Of a stretch of DNA of 43,488 nucleotides, positions 1 through 7,964 are shown one piece after another. The notes beneath the pieces were generated by a model. The model was not told where the DNA came from and ran no database searches. It worked only from the letters and a program-made list of their open reading frames with translations. The translations under genes were made by a program, and so were the position numbers. The DNA is from Vicinamibacterales bacterium (GTDB lineage Bacteria; Acidobacteriota; Vicinamibacteria; Vicinamibacterales; JAMQPK01). Position 1 is the stretch's first letter. Each line of letters begins with the position of its first letter. The stretch lies in contig JAMQPK010000044.1 of NCBI GenBank assembly GCA_023717525.1, positions 1-43,488 on the forward strand, read 5' to 3'.

Positions 1-1
1 C

Positions 2-508
2 AGCCCCTGGGGCCGCCGGACATTGGTGCATGAAACGCGCTACCGCGTCGACGACCTTCAGCGGCTGGCCGCGGTCACCTATCTTCCCAACGATCAAGGC
101 GCCCCGATTTCGAGCGGATCGTTCGTGACGATGGGCATGGCGATTGTGCCGTGCAGCATGCGAACGCTCGCGGCGGTGGCGCATGGGCTGGGCGACAATC
201 TGATTCACCGCGCCGCCGACGTCGTCCTGAAGGAGCGGAGGAAGCTGCTCCTGGCGCCGCGCGAAGCGCCGCTCAGCGACATCCACCTCGAGAACATGCT
301 GAAGTTGTCGCGCATGGGCGCGATCATCTGCCCGCCGATGCCCGCCTTCTACCAGCGCCCCGAGGGCATCGACGATCTCGTGAGCCACGGCGTCGCCAGG
401 ATGCTCGATCAGTTCGGCATCCACCTCGACGCCGCGAGCCGATGGGGTGACGCACTCGCGCTCGGCGTAGCCGCCCGGAGCGCACCAGAGGATCCAGAAG
501 AATTTTGA
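2..508 (+). CDS. ubiX: UbiX-type flavin prenyltransferase, 5'-truncated by the window edge
   Basis: The frame is open from the first bases of the window, so the N-terminus lies outside it; about 168 codons remain and the family is usually 190-200 residues. UbiX joins a dimethylallyl group to FMN to make the prenylated flavin used by UbiD decarboxylases. The visible part has the family's central and C-terminal blocks: the GSFVTMGMAIVPCSM segment, the LLAPREAPLSDIHLENML segment and the GAIICPPMPAFY segment. The missing part would hold the N-terminal glycine-rich FMN loop. The stop overlaps the ATG of the next gene (TGATG), which suggests translational coupling. A UbiD partner is not in the window. 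Family assignment is firm; the quinone or other pathway served is not visible. Confidence 0.88.
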   Translation, partial: SPWGRRTLVHETRYRVDDLQRLAAVTYLPNDQGAPISSGSFVTMGMAIVPCSMRTLAAVAHGLGDNLIHRAADVVLKERRKLLLAPREAPLSDIHLENMLKLSRMGAIICPPMPAFYQRPEGIDDLVSHGVARMLDQFGIHLDAASRWGDALALGVAARSAPEDPEEF

Positions 509-1257
509 TGCACGTCGATCTCAACGCCGACATCGGCGAGCTGGAGATCGGACACGACGAGGCGCTGCTGACGTGCATTACGTCTGGCAGCATTGCCTGC
601 GGTGTTCATGCCGGCAATCCGGCGCTGATGCGTCGCACGGTTCGACTGGCCGCCGACGCTGGTGTCGCGATTGGCGCGCATCCGGGATTCGACGATCGCG
701 CCGGCTTCGGGCGCCGCGAGGTCGACCTTTCACCTGCCGACATCACCGACCTCGTGCTCGCTCAGATCGCCGCGCTGAACGCGATCGCGCGCGCCGAGGG
801 CGTGCGCCTTCAGCATGTCAAGCCGCATGGCGCGATGTACAACATGAGCGTCCGTCGGGTTGGAATGGCGGAAGCCGTGGCGCGTGCCGTGGCAGCGTCC
901 GATGAAACGCTGCTGCTCTTCGCGCCTCCCGGGTCCGAGCTGTTGGCTGCCGGAAGACGCCTGGGATTGCAGGTGGCGGCCGAAGGATTTGCGGATCGTT
1001 TGTACGAACCCGACGGATCGCTGACTTCGCGAGGCGTCGCCGGTGCGCTGCTCACCGATCCTGCGCTTGCGGCGCGGCAGGCCGTACGGATGGTAAGCGA
1101 GAGGCGTGTCGTTGCGCGCGACGCGTCTTCGTTCTCGCTCACGGTCGACACTATCTGCGTGCACGGCGACACGGCAGAGGCTGTAGCGATCGCGACGGCC
1201 GTGAGGCATGCGCTGGAACGAGCGGACATCGCGGTCGAGCCGCTCAAGTGCTTCTGA
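508..1257 (+). CDS. pxpA: 5-oxoprolinase subunit A (LamB/YcsF family)
   Basis: A 249-residue LamB/YcsF protein. In the PxpABC complex this family takes part in ATP-dependent opening of 5-oxoproline to glutamate. It starts with MHVDLNADIGE, the usual metal- or substrate-site strand, and carries SGSIACGVHAGNP, IGAHPGFDDRAGFGRR and HVKPHGAMYN, all hallmark blocks. The ATG overlaps the preceding UbiX stop; a TTG one codon upstream is possible but the overlap favours ATG. No pxpB or pxpC (allophanate-hydrolase-like subunits) follows, so they are upstream of the window, elsewhere, or absent. The family is clear; activity as an oxoprolinase subunit rests on family knowledge. Confidence 0.88.
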   Translation: MHVDLNADIGELEIGHDEALLTCITSGSIACGVHAGNPALMRRTVRLAADAGVAIGAHPGFDDRAGFGRREVDLSPADITDLVLAQIAALNAIARAEGVRLQHVKPHGAMYNMSVRRVGMAEAVARAVAASDETLLLFAPPGSELLAAGRRLGLQVAAEGFADRLYEPDGSLTSRGVAGALLTDPALAARQAVRMVSERRVVARDASSFSLTVDTICVHGDTAEAVAIATAVRHALERADIAVEPLKCF

Positions 1258-1704
1258 GGTTTGAATCCGCCCGCCTGGCGCTGTGGGCTCCAACCCCAGA
1301 GGAAGCATCCCACCTTCAGGTCGCAATTCTCGAATCGATGGCGGAGCTGCGTCCCTGGATGACATGGGCGCAGACGCCCCCGACGATGGCCGTAGTGCTC
1401 GCAAAGACGGCGGAAACCAGAGCACAGATGGACCGGATACTGGGCGAGAACATCGCACACCGGCCGTGGATACCTGACCGAAGCCGTCCTCGCTGTGATG
1501 GCCGTGGCCTCAGAATCGTTCGGTGTTCGCCGCCTCGAGGCCCTGTGCGACACGCGCAATCTCGCGAGCCAGCGGCTGCTCGATCGCGCGGGGTTCAGTC
1601 GTGAAACCGTGCTATGCGACTACGAGCGCGATGTAGACGGAGTGCTCTGCGACCAGATTCGGTATGTGTGGGAGCGACGCGGATCAGGCGAACAGAGAAG
1701 CTAG
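1248..1704 (+). pseudogene. Decayed RimJ/RimL-type GNAT acetyltransferase
   Basis: Two pieces of one GNAT protein lie in different frames. The first begins with a GTG at 1248, inside the end of pxpA, and encodes a typical N-terminus (FESARLALWAPTPEEAS, then AELRPWMTWAQ) up to about 1450. The second begins about 1462 in another frame with GRGYLTEAVLAVM, the acetyl-CoA-binding region, and continues through LEALCDTRNLASQRLLDRAGF to a stop at 1704. A whole protein would need roughly 70 more residues between them, so there is an internal deletion as well as a frame change. The tail end overlaps the convergent Uma2 gene by 21 bases. An assembly error could mimic this. Confidence 0.7.
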
Positions 1705-2241
1705 CGGGATCTCCAGTTCAGGCAGGAGCGGCGACGTCAGGGTATCTCCGCGCCGCACGTCTCGGCGTCCTTCGTAGTGATCGCGAACAAGCTCGTAGCG
1801 CTCGACTGACCGGTCGATAGGATTCACCAGCCAATATTCCCTGACGCCGTATTGCTCGTAGATCTCCATCTTTCGACCGTGGTCGCGCTTTCTCGTGCTT
1901 GGGGAAAGTACCTCGACCGCGATGTCTGGCGCGTGCCGGGTGACTCTATCGAGATCGATGAGATGGACACGTGAAGCCCGGAAGAAGAGCACATCAGGCT
2001 GAAGTACGTTGTAATCCGAGAGCACAATGTCGAGCGGCGCGATGAACATCCTGCCGCCACACCTCTCGGCATAGGCGTCCAGCGCTTTGGCAATTCGGAA
2101 CACGACATCCTGGTGCCGAGGGAGCGGAGTTGGGACCACAACGATCTCGCCGTCGTAGAGCTCGTACCTGCGCCCGTCATCGGGCATCCGCTCCAGATCG
2201 GCGTAGCTCGTTCGCAGTTGCATGGCCTTCTCTGGAGCCAT
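1684..2241 (-). CDS. Uma2-family (DUF820) PD-(D/E)XK nuclease-like protein
   Basis: A 185-residue protein of the Uma2/DUF820 family, a restriction-endonuclease-like fold abundant in cyanobacteria and other environmental bacteria, with no settled role. Visible family features are YELYDGEIVVVP near the N-terminus, LQPDVLFF (the catalytic Asp of the PD motif), APDIAVEVLSPST (the E of the E-X-K pair), KMEIYEQYGVREYWLVNP and a C-terminal DTLTSPLLPELEIPLASLF. All likely active-site residues are present, so it may be an active nuclease. A second Met at codon 7 is an alternative start. No partner gene or transposase flanks it. Confidence 0.85.
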   Translation of the reverse strand: MAPEKAMQLRTSYADLERMPDDGRRYELYDGEIVVVPTPLPRHQDVVFRIAKALDAYAERCGGRMFIAPLDIVLSDYNVLQPDVLFFRASRVHLIDLDRVTRHAPDIAVEVLSPSTRKRDHGRKMEIYEQYGVREYWLVNPIDRSVERYELVRDHYEGRRDVRRGDTLTSPLLPELEIPLASLFA

Positions 2242-2331
2242 TTTACCATCGTCGCTTTCAAGAATAATGCCCTGCGAGTTCAGGCGTATTTTGTTGGGAG
2301 AATGGTGATAGGGTGAAGAAACTGCGTACGA
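2242..2331. other. Short spacer, nothing distinctive
   Basis: Ninety bases between the Uma2 gene and the acyl-CoA ligase gene, both on the minus strand. The stretch is somewhat AT-rich (TTTTACCATCG, GTATTTTGTTGGG) and is where the Uma2 promoter would be. I see no repeat, hairpin or small frame. Confidence 0.4.
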
Positions 2332-4020
2332 CTATCCGATCTTGTGTTGATGTTCCGACACGAGCGCCCTTCGCAGCACTTTCCCCGCCATCGTCTTCGG
2401 CAGGCTCTCGCGAAACTCGATGTGCGACGGTACTTTGAAGGGCGCAAGCTTCTCGCGAGAGTACGCGCGCAACTCGTCCAAGGATGCCGAGGCGCCGGGC
2501 TTCAGCACAACCCACGCTTTCACGGCTTCGCCCTTTCGTTCGTCCGGCACTCCGGCCACGCCGACCTCCAGAATTGCCGGATGCAGCGCCAGCACTTCCT
2601 CGATCTCGCGCGGCCAGACCTGGCATCCGCTGGATTTGATCAGGTCCTTCTGGCGGTCGACGATGAACAAGTAGGAGTCTTCATCGAGATACCCAAGGTC
2701 ACCAGTGTGCAGCCACGGGCCGCCCTCACCATGCGGCCGGAGCGCGCGCGCGGTTTCATCCGGGTTGTTCCAGTATCCAGCCATCAGCTGCGGCGCCCGC
2801 AGAATGATCTCTCCGCGCTCGCCTTGTGGAAGGACGCGTTCGCCCGACTCGGCGTCGACGATCGCGACCTCGACGTCTGGCAGCGGAAGGCCTACCGATC
2901 CGGTCTTGTTCGGGCCGTTCAGCGGATTTACCACACACGCCATCATTGCTTCGGTCAGCGAATATCCTTCGACGATCCGGCCACCCGTGATGGCTTCAAA
3001 CTGCGCTTTGGTGGCAGCGAGGAGGGGAGCTGCGCCGGAGAAGCAGGCGCGAATCGAGCTGAAGTCGATTGATCGCGATTTGACTCTGGGATGATTCATC
3101 AGCGCGATGAGCAATGCGGGCACGGCGCTGAGCAGGGTCGGTTTCACCCGTTCGATGGTCTTCAGCAGGTCGTCGAGATCGCGCGGGTTCACGACGAGGG
3201 CCATCGGTGTGCCGCCGACCAGCGCGTGACTTTGCGCGCCTACGCACGCGTACACGTGAAACAGCGGAAGGGGCATGAGCGCAATATCGGGCCGGCTGCC
3301 TTCGGCAGGCCGCAGCCAGGCATTCAGTTGATGGCCGGCTTCAGTCAGCGACCTGTGCAGCCCCACGACAGCCTTTGCCGTTCCTGTCGTGCCACCGCTC
3401 ATCAGCAGGATCGCCGGCTCGTCAGGCGCGGGCCCAGTCATCGTGACCGGTTGATCGGTCAACATGTCCTTGAACCAGACATCGCCCGCGTCGAGCGCGA
3501 TCCGGTGTCCGTCCTTCCTTTCCTTCGCCAACGTGAAGAGGATCCGAAGGAACGGCGGAAGGTATTCCTTGATATTGGTCGCAACGATGCGTTTTACGGC
3601 CGTCTGCGACTGGATGTCTTTCAACCGGCGATAGAACGGTGTCAGCGCGACGACGATTTCCACGTCGGCCGACCGCAGCGGTTCGACGAGCTCGGAGCCT
3701 GTATAGAGCGGATTCAGCGGCAACACCGCCGCGCCCGCCTTCCACGCGCCGATTTCTGCTATGAGGAACTGCGGAGAGTTGGGCAGGACGAGGGCGACGC
3801 GATCGCCGCGGCGCACGCCGTGGCCGGCCAGTCCCGAGGCAAACGCGCTGCTCAGCCGATCGAGCTCCGCGTTGGACAGGCTCGAGCCTTTGAACAGGAT
3901 AGCGGAAGCGTTCGGCTTCGCGGCCGCGTTGTGCCTGACGTAGTCGACGAGCGTTTTATCTGGATAAGGGGCGAGAGTTTCTGGAACACCAGGGTCGTAC
4001 TGTCGCGTCCAGCGGGGCAT
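2332..4020 (-). CDS. Long-chain acyl-CoA synthetase (AMP-dependent ligase)
   Basis: A 562-residue ANL-superfamily ligase that would activate a fatty or other carboxylic acid to acyl-CoA through an acyl-adenylate. It has the P-loop-like motif LLMSGGTTGTAKAVV, the aromatic/EGYSLTEA motif, WLHTGDLGYLDEDSYLFIVDR with the Asp that binds the AMP ribose, the hinge DRQKDLIKSSG, and the C-terminal lysine in KTMAGKVLRR. Length and order fit FadD-like enzymes, and there is no signal peptide. It lies 15 bases downstream of argF on the same strand, so it may be read from the arginine transcript, although no functional link is obvious. Chain-length specificity cannot be read from sequence. Confidence 0.88.
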   Translation of the reverse strand: MPRWTRQYDPGVPETLAPYPDKTLVDYVRHNAAAKPNASAILFKGSSLSNAELDRLSSAFASGLAGHGVRRGDRVALVLPNSPQFLIAEIGAWKAGAAVLPLNPLYTGSELVEPLRSADVEIVVALTPFYRRLKDIQSQTAVKRIVATNIKEYLPPFLRILFTLAKERKDGHRIALDAGDVWFKDMLTDQPVTMTGPAPDEPAILLMSGGTTGTAKAVVGLHRSLTEAGHQLNAWLRPAEGSRPDIALMPLPLFHVYACVGAQSHALVGGTPMALVVNPRDLDDLLKTIERVKPTLLSAVPALLIALMNHPRVKSRSIDFSSIRACFSGAAPLLAATKAQFEAITGGRIVEGYSLTEAMMACVVNPLNGPNKTGSVGLPLPDVEVAIVDAESGERVLPQGERGEIILRAPQLMAGYWNNPDETARALRPHGEGGPWLHTGDLGYLDEDSYLFIVDRQKDLIKSSGCQVWPREIEEVLALHPAILEVGVAGVPDERKGEAVKAWVVLKPGASASLDELRAYSREKLAPFKVPSHIEFRESLPKTMAGKVLRRALVSEHQHKIG

Positions 4021-4035
4021 AAGGACGCGGCCGGC

Positions 4036-4995
4036 TCAGCCGCGCGGCGGGGCTTCCGCCATCAGCGTGTAGAGCAGTGCTTTCTGCGCGTGCAAGCGAT
4101 TTTCGGCCTGGTCGAACACCACAGAGATGCTCGACTCCATCACCTCGGTGGTCACTTCCTCCTCGCGGTGCGCCGGCAGGCAGTGCATGAAGAAAGCGCC
4201 CGGAGCTGCTTGCCGCATGAGCGGCATCGTGACCTGGTAGCCAGCGAACGCTTTCCTCCGTTCGGTCGCTTCCGCCTCTTGTCCCATCGACGTCCACACG
4301 TCTGTGTACACGGCGTTGGCGCCTTTGACCGCGTCCGCCGGGTCTCGGAACAGCCGGATCTGGGCGCCGTGCCGCGCCACACGCGACGCTTGCTGGATGA
4401 CCGAATCGCTCAGCGCATACCCAGCTGGCGAGGCAATGTGGATATTCACGCCGAGCATGACACCAGCCTGCGCCAGAGACGTCGCCACGTTGTTGCCGTC
4501 GCCGATGAATGCCAGCGTCCGGCCAACCCAGCTTCCCCAGGTTTCCCGGAGGGTCTGAAAATCGGCGAGCGCCTGGCAGGGATGCTCCTGATCGGTGAGG
4601 GCGTTGATGACGTGCATGCGCGGCGCCGCCTTTGCGAACTCGAGCACGATCGAGTGGGCGTAAGTTCTGATGACGGCACACCTGACCCATCGCTCGAGGT
4701 TACGCGCAACGTCGATGACCGGTTCGCGCGGACTGAGCGCGACGTCCGGAAACGGCGTGATGATGTTACCTCCGAGCTCGCGAACGGCGATCTCGAACGT
4801 GGAGATCGTGCGGAGGGACGGCTTCTCGAACAGCATTGCCACGTGGGCGCCGTCGAGCGCATTGGCTGTCGGAGCCTTTGCCCCGAGATGGCGCTCGCGC
4901 TTCAGGCGAGACGCCAGCACGAGACACGATTCGAGCTCGGCGGGCTCGAAGTCGAGCACTGAGACGAAGTCTTTTGTCCGGACGTCCGATGGCAT
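4036..4995 (-). CDS. argF: Ornithine carbamoyltransferase
   Basis: A 319-residue carbamoyltransferase, last gene of the minus-strand arginine arm, making citrulline from ornithine and carbamoyl phosphate. The carbamoyl-phosphate loop reads FEKPSLRTISTFE where most family members have STRTR. The Ser, Arg and Thr ligands remain, but Leu and Ile replace the usual Thr and second Arg. Also present are an RTY arginine, HPCQALAD, DVWTSMGQE (the ornithine-binding SMG loop) and HCLPAHR. The SMG loop and the acetylornithine gene set (argJ, argB, argC, argD) support ornithine carbamoyltransferase; N-acetylornithine carbamoyltransferase is less likely because argJ is present. The ATG overlaps the argJ stop by one base (TAATG). 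Confidence 0.9.
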   Translation of the reverse strand: MPSDVRTKDFVSVLDFEPAELESCLVLASRLKRERHLGAKAPTANALDGAHVAMLFEKPSLRTISTFEIAVRELGGNIITPFPDVALSPREPVIDVARNLERWVRCAVIRTYAHSIVLEFAKAAPRMHVINALTDQEHPCQALADFQTLRETWGSWVGRTLAFIGDGNNVATSLAQAGVMLGVNIHIASPAGYALSDSVIQQASRVARHGAQIRLFRDPADAVKGANAVYTDVWTSMGQEAEATERRKAFAGYQVTMPLMRQAAPGAFFMHCLPAHREEEVTTEVMESSISVVFDQAENRLHAQKALLYTLMAEAPPRG

Positions 4996-6239
4996 TATGT
5001 GCGGTAGTCCGCGTTGATTCTGACGTAGTCGGCGCTCAAGTCGCAGGTCCAGATCGTCGCCTGCTCCTTCCCGCCGGTGCCGAGGTCGAGCTCGATCTCG
5101 ATATCCTTCCCTGTAAGGTACTCGGCGACCCGCGGCGCGTTCTCGTCGTGCGGTTGTCCTGCCTCGAAGAGGGCGATGTCGCCGACTCGTACCGAGGCTC
5201 TCGACAACTCAAACGGCACGCCCGCGCGTCCGGCGGCAGCCACCAGCCGCCCCCAGTTCGGGTCACCGCCATGGATGGCAGTCTTCACGAGCAGAGAATT
5301 GGCGATCGTGCGTGCGGCCTTCTCGGCATGCGCCCACTCGTGAGCACCTGTGACCCGCACCGTCACCAGTTTGGTCGCGCCCTCGCCGCCTCGTACGATG
5401 GCCATCGCCAGCTTCTGCGAGACGGCCCGAATGCCGGCCTCGAGCGCCGGATACGTGGCGGCATCGATCGTGACGCGGCTCGCACCGTTGGCGAGCACGA
5501 GCACCGTATCGTTGGTGGACCCATCGCCGTCGATCGTGATCGCATTGAACGTGTCCCGAACGGCCGCCTTGAGCGCCTGCTTCAGCAAAGCAGGTTCGAC
5601 CTCCGCATCGCACGTCAGAAACCCAAGCATCGTCGCCATCATGGGCTCGATCATGCCGGCGCCCTTCGCCATGCCGCCGACATGGAACGTGCCCGCTGCA
5701 GTCTCTACGCGAACAGCTGCCTCCTTTGGGAACGCATCGGTGGTCATGATGGCCACCGTTGCGTCGGCGTTACCCGCCTTAGCGAGTTGACCGAGCGCCT
5801 TCGTAACCCCGGTCTTCACTTTGTTCACGTCGAGATCGACCCCGATGACTCCGGTCGAGGCCACAAGCACCTCCTCGGCCAGGCACCCAATCTGTTTGGA
5901 GACGAACTCGACGGTCGCCCGGGCTACCGCAGCCCCGCGATCTCCGGTGCACGCATTCGCGCAGCCGCTGTTGCACACAACGACCCTGGCTCTACCGCCA
6001 GTGGCTTCGAGATTCGCTCGAGACAGCACCACCGGCGCGGCAACCGTCTTGTTCGTCGTGAACACGGCTGCGGCGGACGCCGCCCGATCGGTCGTGAGCA
6101 GCATCACGTCCAGCGGCCATGCGTGCGTGGCTGGTTTGATGCCCGCGTACACGCCGGCGGCTTTGAACCCGGCCGGGGCAGTCACGCCGCCGTCGATAAC
6201 TTCGATCCTGGTCTCCGATCCGATCGTTGCCTTAGACAT
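4995..6239 (-). CDS. argJ: Bifunctional ornithine acetyltransferase / glutamate N-acetyltransferase
   Basis: A 414-residue ArgJ that recycles the acetyl group from N-acetylornithine to glutamate. The self-cleavage site is visible at about residue 200 in KGAGMIEPMMATML, where cleavage before the Thr gives the two chains and the nucleophile. TAIHGGDPNWGRLVAAAGRAG and a C-terminus ending VRINADYRT are also characteristic. The ATG at 6239 (MSKATIGSETRIEV) is chosen because it sits in an 8-base overlap with the upstream acetyltransferase stop; reading further upstream would only translate that gene in another frame. Many ArgJ enzymes also accept acetyl-CoA, but a separate ArgA-like enzyme is encoded next door, so this one may mainly recycle. 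Confidence 0.94.
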   Translation of the reverse strand: MSKATIGSETRIEVIDGGVTAPAGFKAAGVYAGIKPATHAWPLDVMLLTTDRAASAAAVFTTNKTVAAPVVLSRANLEATGGRARVVVCNSGCANACTGDRGAAVARATVEFVSKQIGCLAEEVLVASTGVIGVDLDVNKVKTGVTKALGQLAKAGNADATVAIMTTDAFPKEAAVRVETAAGTFHVGGMAKGAGMIEPMMATMLGFLTCDAEVEPALLKQALKAAVRDTFNAITIDGDGSTNDTVLVLANGASRVTIDAATYPALEAGIRAVSQKLAMAIVRGGEGATKLVTVRVTGAHEWAHAEKAARTIANSLLVKTAIHGGDPNWGRLVAAAGRAGVPFELSRASVRVGDIALFEAGQPHDENAPRVAEYLTGKDIEIELDLGTGGKEQATIWTCDLSADYVRINADYRT

Positions 6240-6759
6240 GGAGCGAATGGTCGGAAGTGAGGCTCTCCGGCGTCCCCTCGACGCTTGTGATGAGGGCGAA
6301 TTGATCGCACTGCCGGAAGAGCGGGCAAGTGCGGCAATTGGCAGCGAGTTTCTCCGGCAGCCAGGTATGCGGAACAATTGAAAAACCCATGTGTACGAAA
6401 TAGGCCGGCTCGTGCGCAAACACACACAGATCGTCGTAGCCATGCGATCGCGCACGCCGGCGAAGCTCGTCAACCACTTTTCGTCCCAGTCCCTCGCGCC
6501 GGCGGCCTTCGCTGACGACGAGCGATCGAATTTCGGCGCGCGAAGTGCTCAACGGCGCAAGCTCGCCGCACGCGACGATCGAGCCTCTCCCATCAACGCC
6601 GACAACAAAGCGGTCGATACGCGTCGTTATCTCGCCGAGCTGGCGGGGCAGAAGGCGACCCTGCTCGAGGTTGCGATCGATGAGTTCCAGTATCCGCTTC
6701 GCATCCGTGCGAACGGCGGTCCGAAGAACCGGGGCGCGGCGTGAACGAGGTTTTGTCAA
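6232..6759 (-). CDS. argA: GNAT-type N-acetylglutamate synthase (short ArgA)
   Basis: A 175-residue single-domain GNAT enzyme placed between argD and argJ, so most likely the N-acetylglutamate synthase that primes the pathway. It lacks the kinase-like domain of the classical ArgA. Visible blocks are AEIRSLVVSEGRRREGLGRK (the acetyl-CoA pyrophosphate loop), DLCVFAHEPAYFVHMGF, and a C-terminal cysteine cluster in LPEKLAANCRTCPLFRQCDQ, which resembles the tail of ArgA domains fused to ArgH in other bacteria. The start is a TTG at 6759: AGGAG stands seven bases upstream and the TTG overlaps the argD stop (TTGA). No in-frame ATG or GTG lies near the domain start. Substrate is inferred from context and similarity. 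Confidence 0.82.
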   Translation of the reverse strand: MTKPRSRRAPVLRTAVRTDAKRILELIDRNLEQGRLLPRQLGEITTRIDRFVVGVDGRGSIVACGELAPLSTSRAEIRSLVVSEGRRREGLGRKVVDELRRRARSHGYDDLCVFAHEPAYFVHMGFSIVPHTWLPEKLAANCRTCPLFRQCDQFALITSVEGTPESLTSDHSLHV

Positions 6760-7964
6760 TTGGCGACTCCTGCTCCTGCGAGTACTTCACTAAAAGCGGC
6801 ATCCAGCATGCCGAGTGCACGATCGAGGTCGGCCTTCGTAATCATCAACGGCGGCAACAATCGGATGACCTTGACCGCCGTGCGATTTACGAGCACTCCC
6901 TGGCGGATGGCGGCCTCATGGACCGGTGCGGCGTCCATATTCAACTCGAGGCCCCACATGAGGCCCGCGCCCCGCACATCGACGATGGCCGGGTGCTTCG
7001 ACTGGAGCGCACGAAGCTGTCGTTCAAGATGAGCGCCGACCGTCTTGACGTGATCCATGAGTGTTGCCGAGATCTCGTCGAGACAGACCAGCGCCGCGCG
7101 GCATGCGAGAAGATTGCCCCCGAAGGTGGTGCCGTGATCGCCGAAGGAGAGCGCCGCAGCTATTTCTTCTTTGACGAGCGCTGCGCCCATCGGGACCCCC
7201 GCGGCGAGCGCTTTTCCCACAGACACGAGGTCTGGTTGCAAGCCGAGCTTCTGAAAATAGAAAGGGTAGCCCGTGCGCCCGAGGCCGCACTGCACCTCGT
7301 CGGCAATCAGCAAGGCGCCGGTCCTGGCCTTCACTTCGTTCACCGCGTTGGCGAACTCCTGCGAGATCGGGCGCACGCCACCCTCGCCTTGAATCGGCTC
7401 GAGAATGATGGCTGCGGTCCTCTCCGACACAGCGGCCCGGAGCTTTGCCGCGTCGTTCATCGGCACCCAGGTGATGTTGGGCAGCAGAGGAGCGAAGGGC
7501 GCGCGATAGTGCTCGTCCCACGTCACCGAGAGCGCGCCGTAGGTCCGCCCGTGGAAGGCGCCTTCCATGGCGACGATCTCGGTGCGGTTGGCGTTCCGCT
7601 GGGTGTACCAATAGCGACGAGCGAACTTGAGGCACGCCTCCACGGCTTCCGCACCGCTGTTGCAGAAGAACGCCCGCGATAGCCCCGAGAGCTTCGCCAG
7701 CCGCTCGGCCACCTGCCCCTGCAACGGATGAAAGAAGAGATTCGAGCAATGGATCATCTCGCGCGATTGCTCGGCAATAGCCCTCGCGAGACCCTCGTGG
7801 CCGTGTCCGAGCGCGCCAACGCCAATACCGGCGAGCAGGTCGAGGTACTCCCGTCCGTCCTCGTCGAACACACGGACACCTGTACCACGCACGAGCACGA
7901 TGGGCGTGCGGCGATAGGTCTGGACGACGTATTTCGATTCCAAGGCCTTGACATCGTGGCTCAT
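6756..7964 (-). CDS. argD: Acetylornithine aminotransferase
   Basis: A 402-residue class-III PLP aminotransferase that interconverts N-acetylglutamate semialdehyde and N-acetylornithine. It has YLDLLAGIGVGALGHGH, FFCNSGAEAVEACLKFAR, the IIADEVQ-type motif as LLIADEVQCGLGRTG, and the PLP lysine in SVGKALAAGVPMGA. The ATG at 7964 (MSHDVKALES) has AAGGAAG a short distance upstream and overlaps the argB stop as ATGA. A longer frame upstream is out-of-frame argB. It sits third in the minus-strand arginine arm, and its order with argB and argC rules strongly for ArgD over GABA or ornithine transaminase paralogs. Confidence 0.93.
   Translation of the reverse strand: MSHDVKALESKYVVQTYRRTPIVLVRGTGVRVFDEDGREYLDLLAGIGVGALGHGHEGLARAIAEQSREMIHCSNLFFHPLQGQVAERLAKLSGLSRAFFCNSGAEAVEACLKFARRYWYTQRNANRTEIVAMEGAFHGRTYGALSVTWDEHYRAPFAPLLPNITWVPMNDAAKLRAAVSERTAAIILEPIQGEGGVRPISQEFANAVNEVKARTGALLIADEVQCGLGRTGYPFYFQKLGLQPDLVSVGKALAAGVPMGAALVKEEIAAALSFGDHGTTFGGNLLACRAALVCLDEISATLMDHVKTVGAHLERQLRALQSKHPAIVDVRGAGLMWGLELNMDAAPVHEAAIRQGVLVNRTAVKVIRLLPPLMITKADLDRALGMLDAAFSEVLAGAGVAN

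Noticed and set aside
3091..4962. A 623-codon open frame on the plus strand opposite the acyl-CoA ligase and argF
   Set aside because: It is the mirror of two genes with full family motifs on the other strand, crosses the gap between them, and has an Arg/His-rich composition typical of antisense frames in high-GC DNA.
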